Of a stretch of DNA of 64,000 nt, positions 1 through 8,562 are shown piece after piece. This stretch comes from an uncultured SAR86 cluster bacterium (lineage in GTDB: Bacteria; Pseudomonadota; Gammaproteobacteria; Magnimaribacterales; Magnimaribacteraceae), in assembly GCA_902514295.1 (NCBI GenBank), contig CABXQE010000005.1, positions 1 to 64,000 of the forward strand. Direction: 5' to 3'. The notes under the pieces are model-generated. The model was not told the DNA's origin. It made no database searches and worked only from the letters and a program-made list of their open reading frames with translations. The position numbers were made by a program, and so were the translations under genes. Position 1 is the stretch's first letter; each line of letters starts with the position of its first letter.

Positions 1-1381
1 ACCCAAGAAAGCTAAGGTTCTTTATATTCTGATCTAGAAAATTTGTATGTAACTCATTATTTTTAAATTTTGTATCTGAAAGAATATTTTTTAATAAATC
101 TAAATTAGTTGGAACTCCTTCAATTTTAAATTCACATAAAGATCTATAATTTCTTTTAAGAGCTTGTTTGAAGTTATCTTCAGGAGAATGTGTAATTACT
201 TTGGCTATAAGAGAATCAAAAGCAGGATTAGTTTCATAACCACTATAACCATAACTATCTGATCTAACTCCAGGGCCAGAAGGTAAATCAAAAGATGTAA
301 ACTTCCCTCCAGAAGGTTTCGTTTCTCCTTCAGAGTCCATAACTTCCATATTAACGCGCGATTGAACGGCAAAACCTTTTGGTTCAGGAATATTCTCTTG
401 TTCTAACTTAAGTTGTTTTAAAGTTTTCCCTGAAGAGATTTGAATTTGCACTTTAACTAAATCTAAACCTAGCACAGCTTCGGTTACGGTATGTTCCACT
501 TGTAACCTGGCATTGCACTCAATAAATTTAAAGTCTGCTTTAGCGTAATCAACTAAAAATTCAACGGTTGCCAGACCTTCATATTTAGATTCTTTAATTA
601 ATGCCACAGATGCATCAAACATTTTCTCTTTTAGTTCTTTCTTTATTCCGGGTGCAGGAGCAATTTCTAAAATTTTCTGATGCCTTCTTTGAGTTGAACA
701 TTCCCTTTCATGCATATGGATTGCTTGTCCTTTGCCATCACCAAGTACCTGGACCTCAACATGCCTATAATTTTTTAAATACTCTTCTACATAAAGATCA
801 GAAGAATCAAAAGCAGATTTGGCCTCGGAGGAAGCTCTGTTCATTGCATCTTTTAAATCTGACTCTGAATTAACTACCCTCATACCTCTTCCACCGCCGC
901 CAGCTATTGCCTTTATAACTAAAGAAGAGTTCTTTTTTAAGCCTTTAAAGAAAGTGGATGCTTGTTTTAAAGAAGTCTTTCCTTGAGTTCCTTTTACTAC
1001 AGGAATATCTAACTTAGTAGCTAATTGCTTAGCTTCTGACTTATCTCCAAAGATCATTAAAGACTTTTCTGAAGGTCCTATGAATTTTATTCTTGCTCGT
1101 TTAGATGACTTAGCAAACTCAGGGTTTTCACTTAAAAATCCATAACCAGGGTGAATGCCGTCTACTTTTTCACGTTTAGCTATACCTATTATTTTTTTGA
1201 TATTCAGATAAGCGCTGGCTCCTTTCTCATCAATCATGAAGGACTCGTCCATCTTTGAAAGATGTAAGGAATTTAAGTCATCTTCAGAAAAGATACCAAT
1301 GGTCTTAATGCCTAAATCATTACAAGTTCTAGCTATGCGAATAGCAATCTCACCTCTATTAGCAATCAGTATTTTTTTCAT
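1..1381 (-). CDS. Biotin carboxylase domain protein (acyl-CoA carboxylase; possibly a fused multi-domain form), C-terminal part beyond window edge
   Basis: Open minus-strand frame from ATG (cat at 1379-1381) to the left edge, absent from the ORF track because it has no stop in the window. Translation starts MKKILIANRGEIAIRIARTCNDLGIKTIGIFSEDD and includes HPGYGFLSENPEFA, typical of biotin carboxylases. Confidence 0.9.
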   Translation of the reverse strand, partial: MKKILIANRGEIAIRIARTCNDLGIKTIGIFSEDDLNSLHLSKMDESFMIDEKGASAYLNIKKIIGIAKREKVDGIHPGYGFLSENPEFAKSSKRARIKFIGPSEKSLMIFGDKSEAKQLATKLDIPVVKGTQGKTSLKQASTFFKGLKKNSSLVIKAIAGGGGRGMRVVNSESDLKDAMNRASSEAKSAFDSSDLYVEEYLKNYRHVEVQVLGDGKGQAIHMHERECSTQRRHQKILEIAPAPGIKKELKEKMFDASVALIKESKYEGLATVEFLVDYAKADFKFIECNARLQVEHTVTEAVLGLDLVKVQIQISSGKTLKQLKLEQENIPEPKGFAVQSRVNMEVMDSEGETKPSGGKFTSFDLPSGPGVRSDSYGYSGYETNPAFDSLIAKVITHSPEDNFKQALKRNYRSLCEFKIEGVPTNLDLLKNILSDTKFKNNELHTNFLDQNIKNLSFLG

Positions 1382-1420
1382 TAAATTATATTAACGAACA
1401 AGTAAGGGACTATTTTCGAC

Positions 1421-2671
1421 TTACCAAAGATCGTATTTTTGAAGCTCAGCTCTTCCAACAACCATGTGATGAACTTCGTCTGGTCCATCGGCAAACCTTA
1501 AGTGTCTTATGTCAGTGTAAAGACCTGCCAAAGGTGTCCATTGCGATATTCCAGCAGCTCCATGCATTTGAATGGCTTGATCAATTATTTTACAAGCCTT
1601 TTCAGGAACCATTGCTTTGATTGCACTGACGTATACTCTTGCTTCTTTATTTCCAAGAACATCCATTGCTTTGGCTGCTTGCAATACCAATAAACGCATT
1701 GCATCTATTTCTATCCTCGCTCGAGAAATAATCTCTAGATTCCCTCCCAGTTTAGCGATAGGTTTTCCAAAAGCTTCTCTAGTCCCTGCTCTTTTTACCA
1801 TTAGCTCAAGAGCTACTTCAGCTTTACCGATTGTTCTCATACAGTGATGAATACGGCCAGGACCTAACCTAACTTGCGAGATCTCAAAACCTCTACCTTC
1901 TCCTAATAATATATTTTCTTTAGGCACTCTCACGTTATCAAATTTAATGTGCATATGACCGTGAGGTGCATGATCATGACCAAAGACTTGCATGCCTTCT
2001 AATATTTGAACGCCCGGAGTATCTTTAGGAACAAGAATTTGGGATTGTTGTTTAGAAGGATGAGCGTCAGGACTCGTCTTAACCATGGTGATCATGATTT
2101 TACATCTCGGGTCTCCAGCGCCAGATATGTAGAACTTTTCACCATTTATAACCCACTCGTCTCCATCTAAAACTGCACTGGTGCTGATATTTTTAGCATC
2201 AGAAGACGCTAAGTTTGGTTCTGTCATGGCATAAGCGGAGCGAATCTCTCCATTTAATAGAGGTTCTAACCATTGTTTCTTTTGCTCTTCGGTTCCCACT
2301 CTTTCTAAAACTTCCATATTTCCTGTATCTGGAGCACTGCAATTCATGCTCTCAGATGCTAATGGGTACTTTCCTATTTCTGTTGCTACATAGGTGTAAT
2401 CCAGGTTAGTAAGACCGTCTCCAATATTTCCATCTGGATCAGGTAAAAAGAAGTTCCACAAACCTAATTCTCTTGCTTTATCTTTCGCACCTTCCATAAG
2501 TTCAATTTGCCTTGGGTGCCAAGTCCATCTATCTTCTTTCTCATTCTGAAGAGCAGAATATTCTTGCTGTATAGGTTTTATATTTTCTTCACAATGTTTT
2601 TTAACCAAGTCCATTAATGGCTGGGTTTTTTCAGACATTGAAAGTTCAAATAATTCTGGGTTTGTGCTCAT
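1421..2671 (-). CDS. Acyl-CoA dehydrogenase family protein
   Basis: 416 aa; YAMTEPNLASSDAKNI, DGDEWVINGEKFYISGAGDPRCK, QMHGAAGISQWTPLA motifs of the ACAD fold. Confidence 0.92.
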   Translation of the reverse strand: MSTNPELFELSMSEKTQPLMDLVKKHCEENIKPIQQEYSALQNEKEDRWTWHPRQIELMEGAKDKARELGLWNFFLPDPDGNIGDGLTNLDYTYVATEIGKYPLASESMNCSAPDTGNMEVLERVGTEEQKKQWLEPLLNGEIRSAYAMTEPNLASSDAKNISTSAVLDGDEWVINGEKFYISGAGDPRCKIMITMVKTSPDAHPSKQQSQILVPKDTPGVQILEGMQVFGHDHAPHGHMHIKFDNVRVPKENILLGEGRGFEISQVRLGPGRIHHCMRTIGKAEVALELMVKRAGTREAFGKPIAKLGGNLEIISRARIEIDAMRLLVLQAAKAMDVLGNKEARVYVSAIKAMVPEKACKIIDQAIQMHGAAGISQWTPLAGLYTDIRHLRFADGPDEVHHMVVGRAELQKYDLW

Positions 2672-2695
2672 GTTATATCTCCTTAATAACTTTAA

Positions 2696-4777
2696 TTAAT
2701 ACGAATACCAAATTGGTGAAGACCAAGCTCGTTCTTGTATAGTCTTCTTTAAATCTTCTCTAGGTTCATTACCTGTTTTTATAGCATCCCAGGTACTCCA
2801 TCTGCAAGTAGGATTTTCAAGGACTCTTACATAATAAAATGCTTTTACAGAAGGGTCGAAGGAATTATCTGTCCAAACTGTCTTTAATTCATTAGCTCCA
2901 ACATCAGAGCTAATTGAACAGTCAGTTATATCTACTAAAGATCCGTTATCAGGACATCTATTAGTTTCAGGATCTGGTATTAAGCCATCAGAACACATTA
3001 CGTCAATTACTTCCTCATGCGGCTTCCCTGTAATTCTATCTACCCATCCTTTAATGATCTGTGCTCTCTGTAAAGGAGCAGAGTTTTTATCCCTAAGAGC
3101 CCAAACCAGAAAAGAAGGTTTAGCGCCATCAGATGACTCTAAATCTTGACCCATAGGAACACCTCTTTCGTAAGCTTGTTTAACTGCATCATCAGAATCC
3201 AAAAGAGATTCATCCAGGTTATATCCAGCGAAAAACCTTAACTTAATCCTGGTACCTGAAGTTGCATAAGTCTCTTTTCTTTTAAAAGCCTCGAAAATTG
3301 AATTTCTTGTATTTTCTTCTGCCCAAACAGCCGCTAAACCTGACGCTCCCCATTGATTAAATACAGCATTGTTAAAATACCTATCTCCAATCTTTTTAAG
3401 ATTAAGTTGTCTTATAGGAGCCTGTAATACAAGTTCCAAATTTTCACCTGTTAAAGGAGCCGAACCTCTACCTTCAGGTGTTCCATCAAAGATACCAATT
3501 TTAGAAGTAAAATTAGATTCATCATCAGATATTGCACCGGTATGAGTATCGCTTGCTCCTACCATTCCAAACTTATAAGGATTGCCACGTCCTTCTTCCG
3601 ACATTCCAAGTCCATCTAGATAAGCTTGCCTTACATATCCTCCAAAAGGTCTGCTATATGCAGAGTTGCCAACTCTTTGATCCATTATCTCAAAATCAGC
3701 CCACTCATCATCAGGGGATAGTATGGGGTGAGTCTCGGAAGTTCCTTTTACTTGAGTCATCTCAACAATTGGCTCATTACGCATTCTAAATTCAGCATAT
3801 TGAGTGCTAATTGGAAGACCTTCCCAATTCTCCATCTCAAACATTTGTCCATTAGAACCGTTTGAATTATGCGGGATAGCTATTGTATCTACCCCTCTTT
3901 CTCTTAAGCCATCCATCCAAGACCATAAGTCTTCTGGATTAAGTGATTTGAGTCTTGTGAAAGGCTCAACAGTAAATTTATTACCGTTATAAATAACATT
4001 TCTATGCAAGTTAGCGCTTTCAAGAGGCGGAGAGCCTTCAAAATTACACCCTGTTCCTCTTAATAAACATTTAAGGCTTGATGCTCCTTCCGTATTGGAA
4101 GATCTAGTTGTTGAAGAGGTGAACTCATAAGCAACAAAGGTGGTGAAATTACCTGGATCATTGTGTCTTTGAGCGCTTCTTATGATATCGGCCCAAGCAG
4201 TTCTGTGTACATTAACATCGAATAAAGTAGTTCCTCGAGCAGCATCACCTGTGATAGTAGCCATAAGGCGAGTCCAAACATTAGAATAATTAGCTGTATT
4301 TCTTACATAATTTTGGAAAAGATTACTTCGAGCTGCTATTGATTCCTGAGTAATATTTTCAGGTGCATTTAGATTATGGAAAGGTTCGCTACCGGCCTTG
4401 CCGTTATCAGGGTCAGCCCAGTGAGACACCATTCCCAGCAACATTCCATGATCAGTAACTGCATAAAAATCTAGAGGTTCTCTGATTTGCATTTCATAAC
4501 CTAGAGGATGATTTATAGCTCCTCCTTTAGCAAACTCATAAGCATCATCTGGAGTTGCGGTTGTACCAAATATATATGCATCAAAAGAATGTTTGGTATG
4601 GACGTGCAGATCGCCAAAATATAAATTCTTATCTTCGTTAAAACCAGAAGTTGTTCCTGCTTTAGAGTCGGTCACTGCTAGATCATCAGTGTAATCAACA
4701 ATATCGTTTGGTGAAGTACAACTCCATAATCCTAAAACCAAGAAAACTATTAAACCTAACTTATAACTTGAATTCAT
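2696..4777 (-). CDS. DUF3604 family protein (PHP-like), predicted lipoprotein
   Basis: 693 aa; N-terminal lipobox-like VLGLWSC; YFGDLHVHTKHSFDAYIFGTTATPDDAYEFAKG; close paralog of the next gene. Confidence 0.88.
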   Translation of the reverse strand: MNSSYKLGLIVFLVLGLWSCTSPNDIVDYTDDLAVTDSKAGTTSGFNEDKNLYFGDLHVHTKHSFDAYIFGTTATPDDAYEFAKGGAINHPLGYEMQIREPLDFYAVTDHGMLLGMVSHWADPDNGKAGSEPFHNLNAPENITQESIAARSNLFQNYVRNTANYSNVWTRLMATITGDAARGTTLFDVNVHRTAWADIIRSAQRHNDPGNFTTFVAYEFTSSTTRSSNTEGASSLKCLLRGTGCNFEGSPPLESANLHRNVIYNGNKFTVEPFTRLKSLNPEDLWSWMDGLRERGVDTIAIPHNSNGSNGQMFEMENWEGLPISTQYAEFRMRNEPIVEMTQVKGTSETHPILSPDDEWADFEIMDQRVGNSAYSRPFGGYVRQAYLDGLGMSEEGRGNPYKFGMVGASDTHTGAISDDESNFTSKIGIFDGTPEGRGSAPLTGENLELVLQAPIRQLNLKKIGDRYFNNAVFNQWGASGLAAVWAEENTRNSIFEAFKRKETYATSGTRIKLRFFAGYNLDESLLDSDDAVKQAYERGVPMGQDLESSDGAKPSFLVWALRDKNSAPLQRAQIIKGWVDRITGKPHEEVIDVMCSDGLIPDPETNRCPDNGSLVDITDCSISSDVGANELKTVWTDNSFDPSVKAFYYVRVLENPTCRWSTWDAIKTGNEPREDLKKTIQERAWSSPIWYSY

Positions 4778-4877
4778 AAAACCCCCATAATTAAAAACAA
4801 TTTAACAATTAATAAGGTTCTTGGAAAGCCTAAGAACGACTATGAATGAACTGTCTCAGCTAAAATGCCAAGAACTT

Positions 4878-6944
4878 CTAAACATCGTCAGGAAGGATAT
4901 TAGCTGCTGTAACTCCTCTAAAGTTTGGAACGTACCAAATTGGAGAAGACCAGGCTCTCTCTTGTATTGTTAAAGGTATGTCTGATCTTGGTTTATTGCC
5001 AGATTTAATTGCATCCCACGTGGACCATCTACAAGTAGGGTTCTCTAAAACTCTAACGTAATAAAAAGCTTTAATAGTAGGATCAAACTCAGGGTCTTTC
5101 CAAATAGTTTTAAGTTCATTAGAACCAACATTTTTAGAAATTTCACAGTTCTCAAGATTCACCTTAGCTCCATTATTGGCGCACCTGTTAGTTTTAGGGT
5201 CAGGAGCAATTCCCCAAGAGCAAGCTACATCAAAAACCTTTTCATAAGTTCTTCCGCTTATATCAGTCCAACCTTTTATTACTTGCACTCTATCTAAAGG
5301 CGCCCTTTTAATATCTCTAAGTGCCCAAACCAAGAAGCTTGGAGCCTTTCCATCAGACTCTAGAATATCTGAGCCCATTGTCACCCCTTTTGAATAAGCA
5401 AAGGCCACAGGGTCTTCTTCATTAAGCGCATTATCTATTTCGTAGCCAGCAAAAAACCTTACTTTAATTCTGCTACCTGTCGTAGCAAAAGTTTCTTTTC
5501 TTCTAAAGGCGTTATAAATCGACCGTCTAGTATTGTTCTCAGCCCAAACTCCAGCTAAGCCAGATGCTCCCCATTCAGTGTATGCTGATTGTATAAACTC
5601 TTTGTCTTCAACTTCTTTAAAACCAGCTATTACAACACTCAAATCTGTACTTTGTATTTGTTCTTTTAGTTCTCTGTCTACTGGAACTGCCCCTCTCAGT
5701 ACTGGTGTTCCATCAATAATCCCTGCCTTTGAATGAAAGTCAGACTCTTTATCAGAAATGGCACCTGTGTGAGTATCACTAGCGCCAACTAAACCAAATT
5801 TATAAGGGTTTATTCTGTATTCTGATTCAAGAGAAAGTCCCCTTAAATAAGCATCCCTCACATAACTTCCTTGAGGTCTTGAGTAAAAGGGTGAAGCGAT
5901 TCTAAAATTCATAATCTCAAAATCTGCCCACTCATCATTTGGAGAAAGAAGTGGATGACTATCCGATGTTCCTTTTACTTGAGTTATCTCAACTAAAGGT
6001 TCATTTCTCATTCTTTTGGAAGCGTATTCATCAGACATGGGGTTACCGGCCCAATCAACCAGTTTAAACATTTGTCCATTCGAGCCATTTGAATTATGAG
6101 GAATGGCTAAACTCTCAACCCCTTCTTCTCTTAAATTATCCATCCAATCCCATAAGTCTTCTGGATTCCTTGAATCAACAATGGAGAAAGGTTGAACAGG
6201 TCCTTTGCTTTCTTTAAAAACTACGTTTCTATGAAGATTGCTCTGCCCTATTCCACTGGAAGTAAATTCATAAGCTAAAAAAGTAGTAAATTTTCCTGGA
6301 TCATTATGCCTCTCAGCAGCTTCAGCTGTATCCCTCCAAGCTGATTGGTGAGTTTCTCTGTCATAAGCGTTTGTTCCGTAAATAGTGTCTTCTTGCAGGT
6401 AAGCTTTTAGAATTTTAATAGGGTTTTTAGTAGGAGCAACTAGCTCACCAGTTATTAGATTTCGAAACAAGCCCAATCTTCTGGCTAAAGAATCTGTATT
6501 TAAATTATCATCATCATTTAAGCCGTGTAAGTCTTTTGCAAAATCCATTGAGCCAGGAACAGTATTTGGATCCGCATAAGCCTGCAACATTCCAAGCCAT
6601 GCACCGTGATCAGTTACAGCATAAAAATCTAATGGATCTTCTAATTGCATATCAAATCCTAAAGGATGTTTTATAGAGTCCCCTTTAGCATATCTATAAG
6701 CATCATCAGGGGTGGCCTTAGTCCCAAAAATATACGCATCAAAAGAGTACTTTGTGTGAACGTGCAAATCTCCAAAATAAGCATTCATATTAGAATTTGA
6801 ATCAAGGATTATTTCTGATGATTCGGTGTTTAAAGAAAAGTCAGTAACATTATCTTTTATAGAGAATACTTTATTTACGCCTAGAACCCATATCCCCAAA
6901 GATATCACTAATAAAAGAAAAATTGTTCTTATAGCTATGACCAT
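4878..6944 (-). CDS. DUF3604 family protein (PHP-like), tandem paralog
   Basis: 688 aa; YFGDLHVHTKYSFDAYIFGTKATPDDAYRYAKG; IPHNSNGSNGQMF, GASDTHTGAISD shared with the adjacent paralog. Confidence 0.88.
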   Translation of the reverse strand: MVIAIRTIFLLLVISLGIWVLGVNKVFSIKDNVTDFSLNTESSEIILDSNSNMNAYFGDLHVHTKYSFDAYIFGTKATPDDAYRYAKGDSIKHPLGFDMQLEDPLDFYAVTDHGAWLGMLQAYADPNTVPGSMDFAKDLHGLNDDDNLNTDSLARRLGLFRNLITGELVAPTKNPIKILKAYLQEDTIYGTNAYDRETHQSAWRDTAEAAERHNDPGKFTTFLAYEFTSSGIGQSNLHRNVVFKESKGPVQPFSIVDSRNPEDLWDWMDNLREEGVESLAIPHNSNGSNGQMFKLVDWAGNPMSDEYASKRMRNEPLVEITQVKGTSDSHPLLSPNDEWADFEIMNFRIASPFYSRPQGSYVRDAYLRGLSLESEYRINPYKFGLVGASDTHTGAISDKESDFHSKAGIIDGTPVLRGAVPVDRELKEQIQSTDLSVVIAGFKEVEDKEFIQSAYTEWGASGLAGVWAENNTRRSIYNAFRRKETFATTGSRIKVRFFAGYEIDNALNEEDPVAFAYSKGVTMGSDILESDGKAPSFLVWALRDIKRAPLDRVQVIKGWTDISGRTYEKVFDVACSWGIAPDPKTNRCANNGAKVNLENCEISKNVGSNELKTIWKDPEFDPTIKAFYYVRVLENPTCRWSTWDAIKSGNKPRSDIPLTIQERAWSSPIWYVPNFRGVTAANILPDDV

Positions 6945-7002
6945 GATTTGTCCTCTTTATTTAATAAAAGATTATACAGATTTATATTTTATAGAGGGTT
7001 TA

Positions 7003-7030
7003 TTGACATATTTTAAAAATACTGTATATT
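7003..7030 (+). promoter_or_regulatory. Predicted sigma70-type promoter (TTGACA 7003-7008, TATATT 7025-7030, 16-nt spacer)
   Basis: Exact consensus -35 and a good -10 whose position falls inside the LexA-like palindrome. Confidence 0.65.
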
Positions 7031-7039
7031 TATACAGTA
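7020..7039. promoter_or_regulatory. LexA/SOS box
   Basis: TACTGTATATTTATACAGTA: CTG-N10-CAG, differing at one central base from the E. coli-type consensus TACTGTATATATATACAGTA. Confidence 0.8.
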
Positions 7040-7227
7040 TGAATGATATATACAAGAAAAATAAGCCTTCTGGGCAACCCATGGCCATTAGACACTTAAA
7101 TATAATACAAATAGAAAGTCCATTACATTACATGTGGGTTGATAGACTAGTTACCTCTATGTACATAGTTTTATCAGCCAGCTTAATTACGATCTCATTA
7201 GCTTTAATGCTGGGTCTATCAATATAG
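7039..7227 (+). CDS. Small single-TM membrane protein, putatively SOS-regulated (62 aa; alternative start at 7081 gives 48 aa)
   Basis: Short ORF immediately downstream of the SOS box; C-terminal hydrophobic helix RLVTSMYIVLSASLITISLALMLGLSI; no family recognised. Confidence 0.5.
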   Translation: MNDIYKKNKPSGQPMAIRHLNIIQIESPLHYMWVDRLVTSMYIVLSASLITISLALMLGLSI

Positions 7228-7257
7228 AATTAAACTTTCTAAACAAATAGGTTAGTC

Positions 7258-7280
7258 TAGGTCCTCAATTTTAGGACCTA
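7258..7280 (+). promoter_or_regulatory. Perfect 8-bp stem-loop overlapping SD and first base of the start codon of the downstream gene
   Basis: TAGGTCCT-CAATTTT-AGGACCTA; the 3' arm contains AGGA (SD-like) and the A of the ATG at 7280-7282; no U-tract follows. Confidence 0.5.
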
Positions 7281-8029
7281 TGAATACATATACTAATACC
7301 CTCTTTATTTGGACAGGCATTTCAATAATTGCCTTTATAGTCTTACTTTTTAAAAGTGCTCCCTATGGCAGGTACTCTATGTCTTCATGGGGGCCATCAA
7401 TGTCTTCAAGATTAGGCTGGATTCTAATGGAATCTCCTACTGTCTATTTAATGCTTCTGTTCATGTTTTATTTTAGTAGCTCATTAGAAGTCGTAGAAAT
7501 AACGCTCATCTCAATTTGGATGGTGCATTATGTTCATAGAAGTTTTGTATGGCCACTTAGAGCAAAACTGGAAGGAAAAAGGATAACCTTAATAGTTGTT
7601 CTTCTGGCTGCGATATTTAATCTAGTTAATGTATATATTCAAGGATCGTGGATATTTATTTATGGAAGTTATGAAAAAGAATGGTTGTTATCACCTTTTT
7701 TTATTGTAGGACTTTTAGTTTTTTTAATAGGCTTATATATCAATATTAAATCAGATAATATTTTGATGGAACTAAGAAAAGAGAATGGAAGCGGTTATCA
7801 CATTCCTAATGGCTTTTTGTATAACAAAGTTAGTTGTCCTAATTATTTTGGTGAAATCTTAGAATGGCTAGGCTGGTTTATTATGACGCTTAGTCCTGCA
7901 GGCTTAGTATTCTTAATTTGGACAATGGCAAATCTGATTCCAAGAGCTAAATCAAATCATGAATGGTCTATAGAGAATATTGAAGGTTATCCTAAAGATA
8001 GAAAAAAGGTTATTCCTTACTTGTATTAA
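7280..8029 (+). CDS. Steroid 5-alpha-reductase C-terminal domain-like membrane protein
   Basis: 249 aa multi-TM; IPNGFLYNKVSCPNYFGEILEWLGWFIMT resembles the SRD5A/DUF1295 C-terminal signature. Confidence 0.8.
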   Translation: MNTYTNTLFIWTGISIIAFIVLLFKSAPYGRYSMSSWGPSMSSRLGWILMESPTVYLMLLFMFYFSSSLEVVEITLISIWMVHYVHRSFVWPLRAKLEGKRITLIVVLLAAIFNLVNVYIQGSWIFIYGSYEKEWLLSPFFIVGLLVFLIGLYINIKSDNILMELRKENGSGYHIPNGFLYNKVSCPNYFGEILEWLGWFIMTLSPAGLVFLIWTMANLIPRAKSNHEWSIENIEGYPKDRKKVIPYLY

Positions 8030-8035
8030 TAGGTG

Positions 8036-8443
8036 CTAAGAGACTTTCGTTTCAATATTGAGCTGTCCTTCTAGACCTGCAATTCTATGTATTGCGCTTT
8101 CCAAGTAGGCCGGATCACTGGTCATTTCCACCATAGCCATAAGGCCGGGATACCTGACGATCGCGATCTTGTCCCAAAGATCTTCTACCTCTCCCAACAT
8201 TAAACGGTTCACCTCACCCGAGAATATCAGTTGCCCACCAACTCTTTCTATATGCGCCTGAACCTCCGTGCTATAGATCTCGTAGGCTTGCTCACCGGTC
8301 AGGTCTGTTTCACGGCCATCTTCATATTCAGCTTTATCTTTAAATTTAAGCAGGTTCACCATGTGAATCGGCGTGTCTGCATCTCCTTCCAAAAAGCCCT
8401 TAATTTGTTCTTCGTTAGGTGTTACTTTGTTTTCTACTTTCAT
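8036..8443 (-). CDS. DUF1330 family protein
   Basis: MVNLLKFKDKAEYEDGRE, YSTEVQAHIERVGGQLIFSGEV are DUF1330-like. The track ORF extends to 8569, but MKVENKV at 8443 is the more plausible start because the longer N-terminus crosses the divergent AT-rich promoter region and overlaps the GST start. Confidence 0.7.
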   Translation of the reverse strand: MKVENKVTPNEEQIKGFLEGDADTPIHMVNLLKFKDKAEYEDGRETDLTGEQAYEIYSTEVQAHIERVGGQLIFSGEVNRLMLGEVEDLWDKIAIVRYPGLMAMVEMTSDPAYLESAIHRIAGLEGQLNIETKVS

Positions 8444-8562
8444 CCAGCTGAGATCATTATCCTGTGAATCATTTTCACTATAAACTATTAACATTATTAG
8501 TGTTATATTAATTAGTATAGATCGATTATCCGAACAAGATGTAAATTCCATAGGAAGAACAT

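Noticed and set aside
601-873. 90-aa plus-strand ORF
   Set aside because: Antisense to the edge-truncated biotin carboxylase frame, which has clear family motifs.
4816-4840. Imperfect hairpin GTTCTTGG..CCTAAGAAC between the DUF3604 genes
   Set aside because: Bulged stem with only a weak T-rich tail; could be a weak terminator but not supportable.
6826-7227. 133-aa plus-strand ORF in the track
   Set aside because: Its first half is antisense to the DUF3604 N-terminus and crosses the promoter/LexA box; the real start is probably 7039 or 7081.
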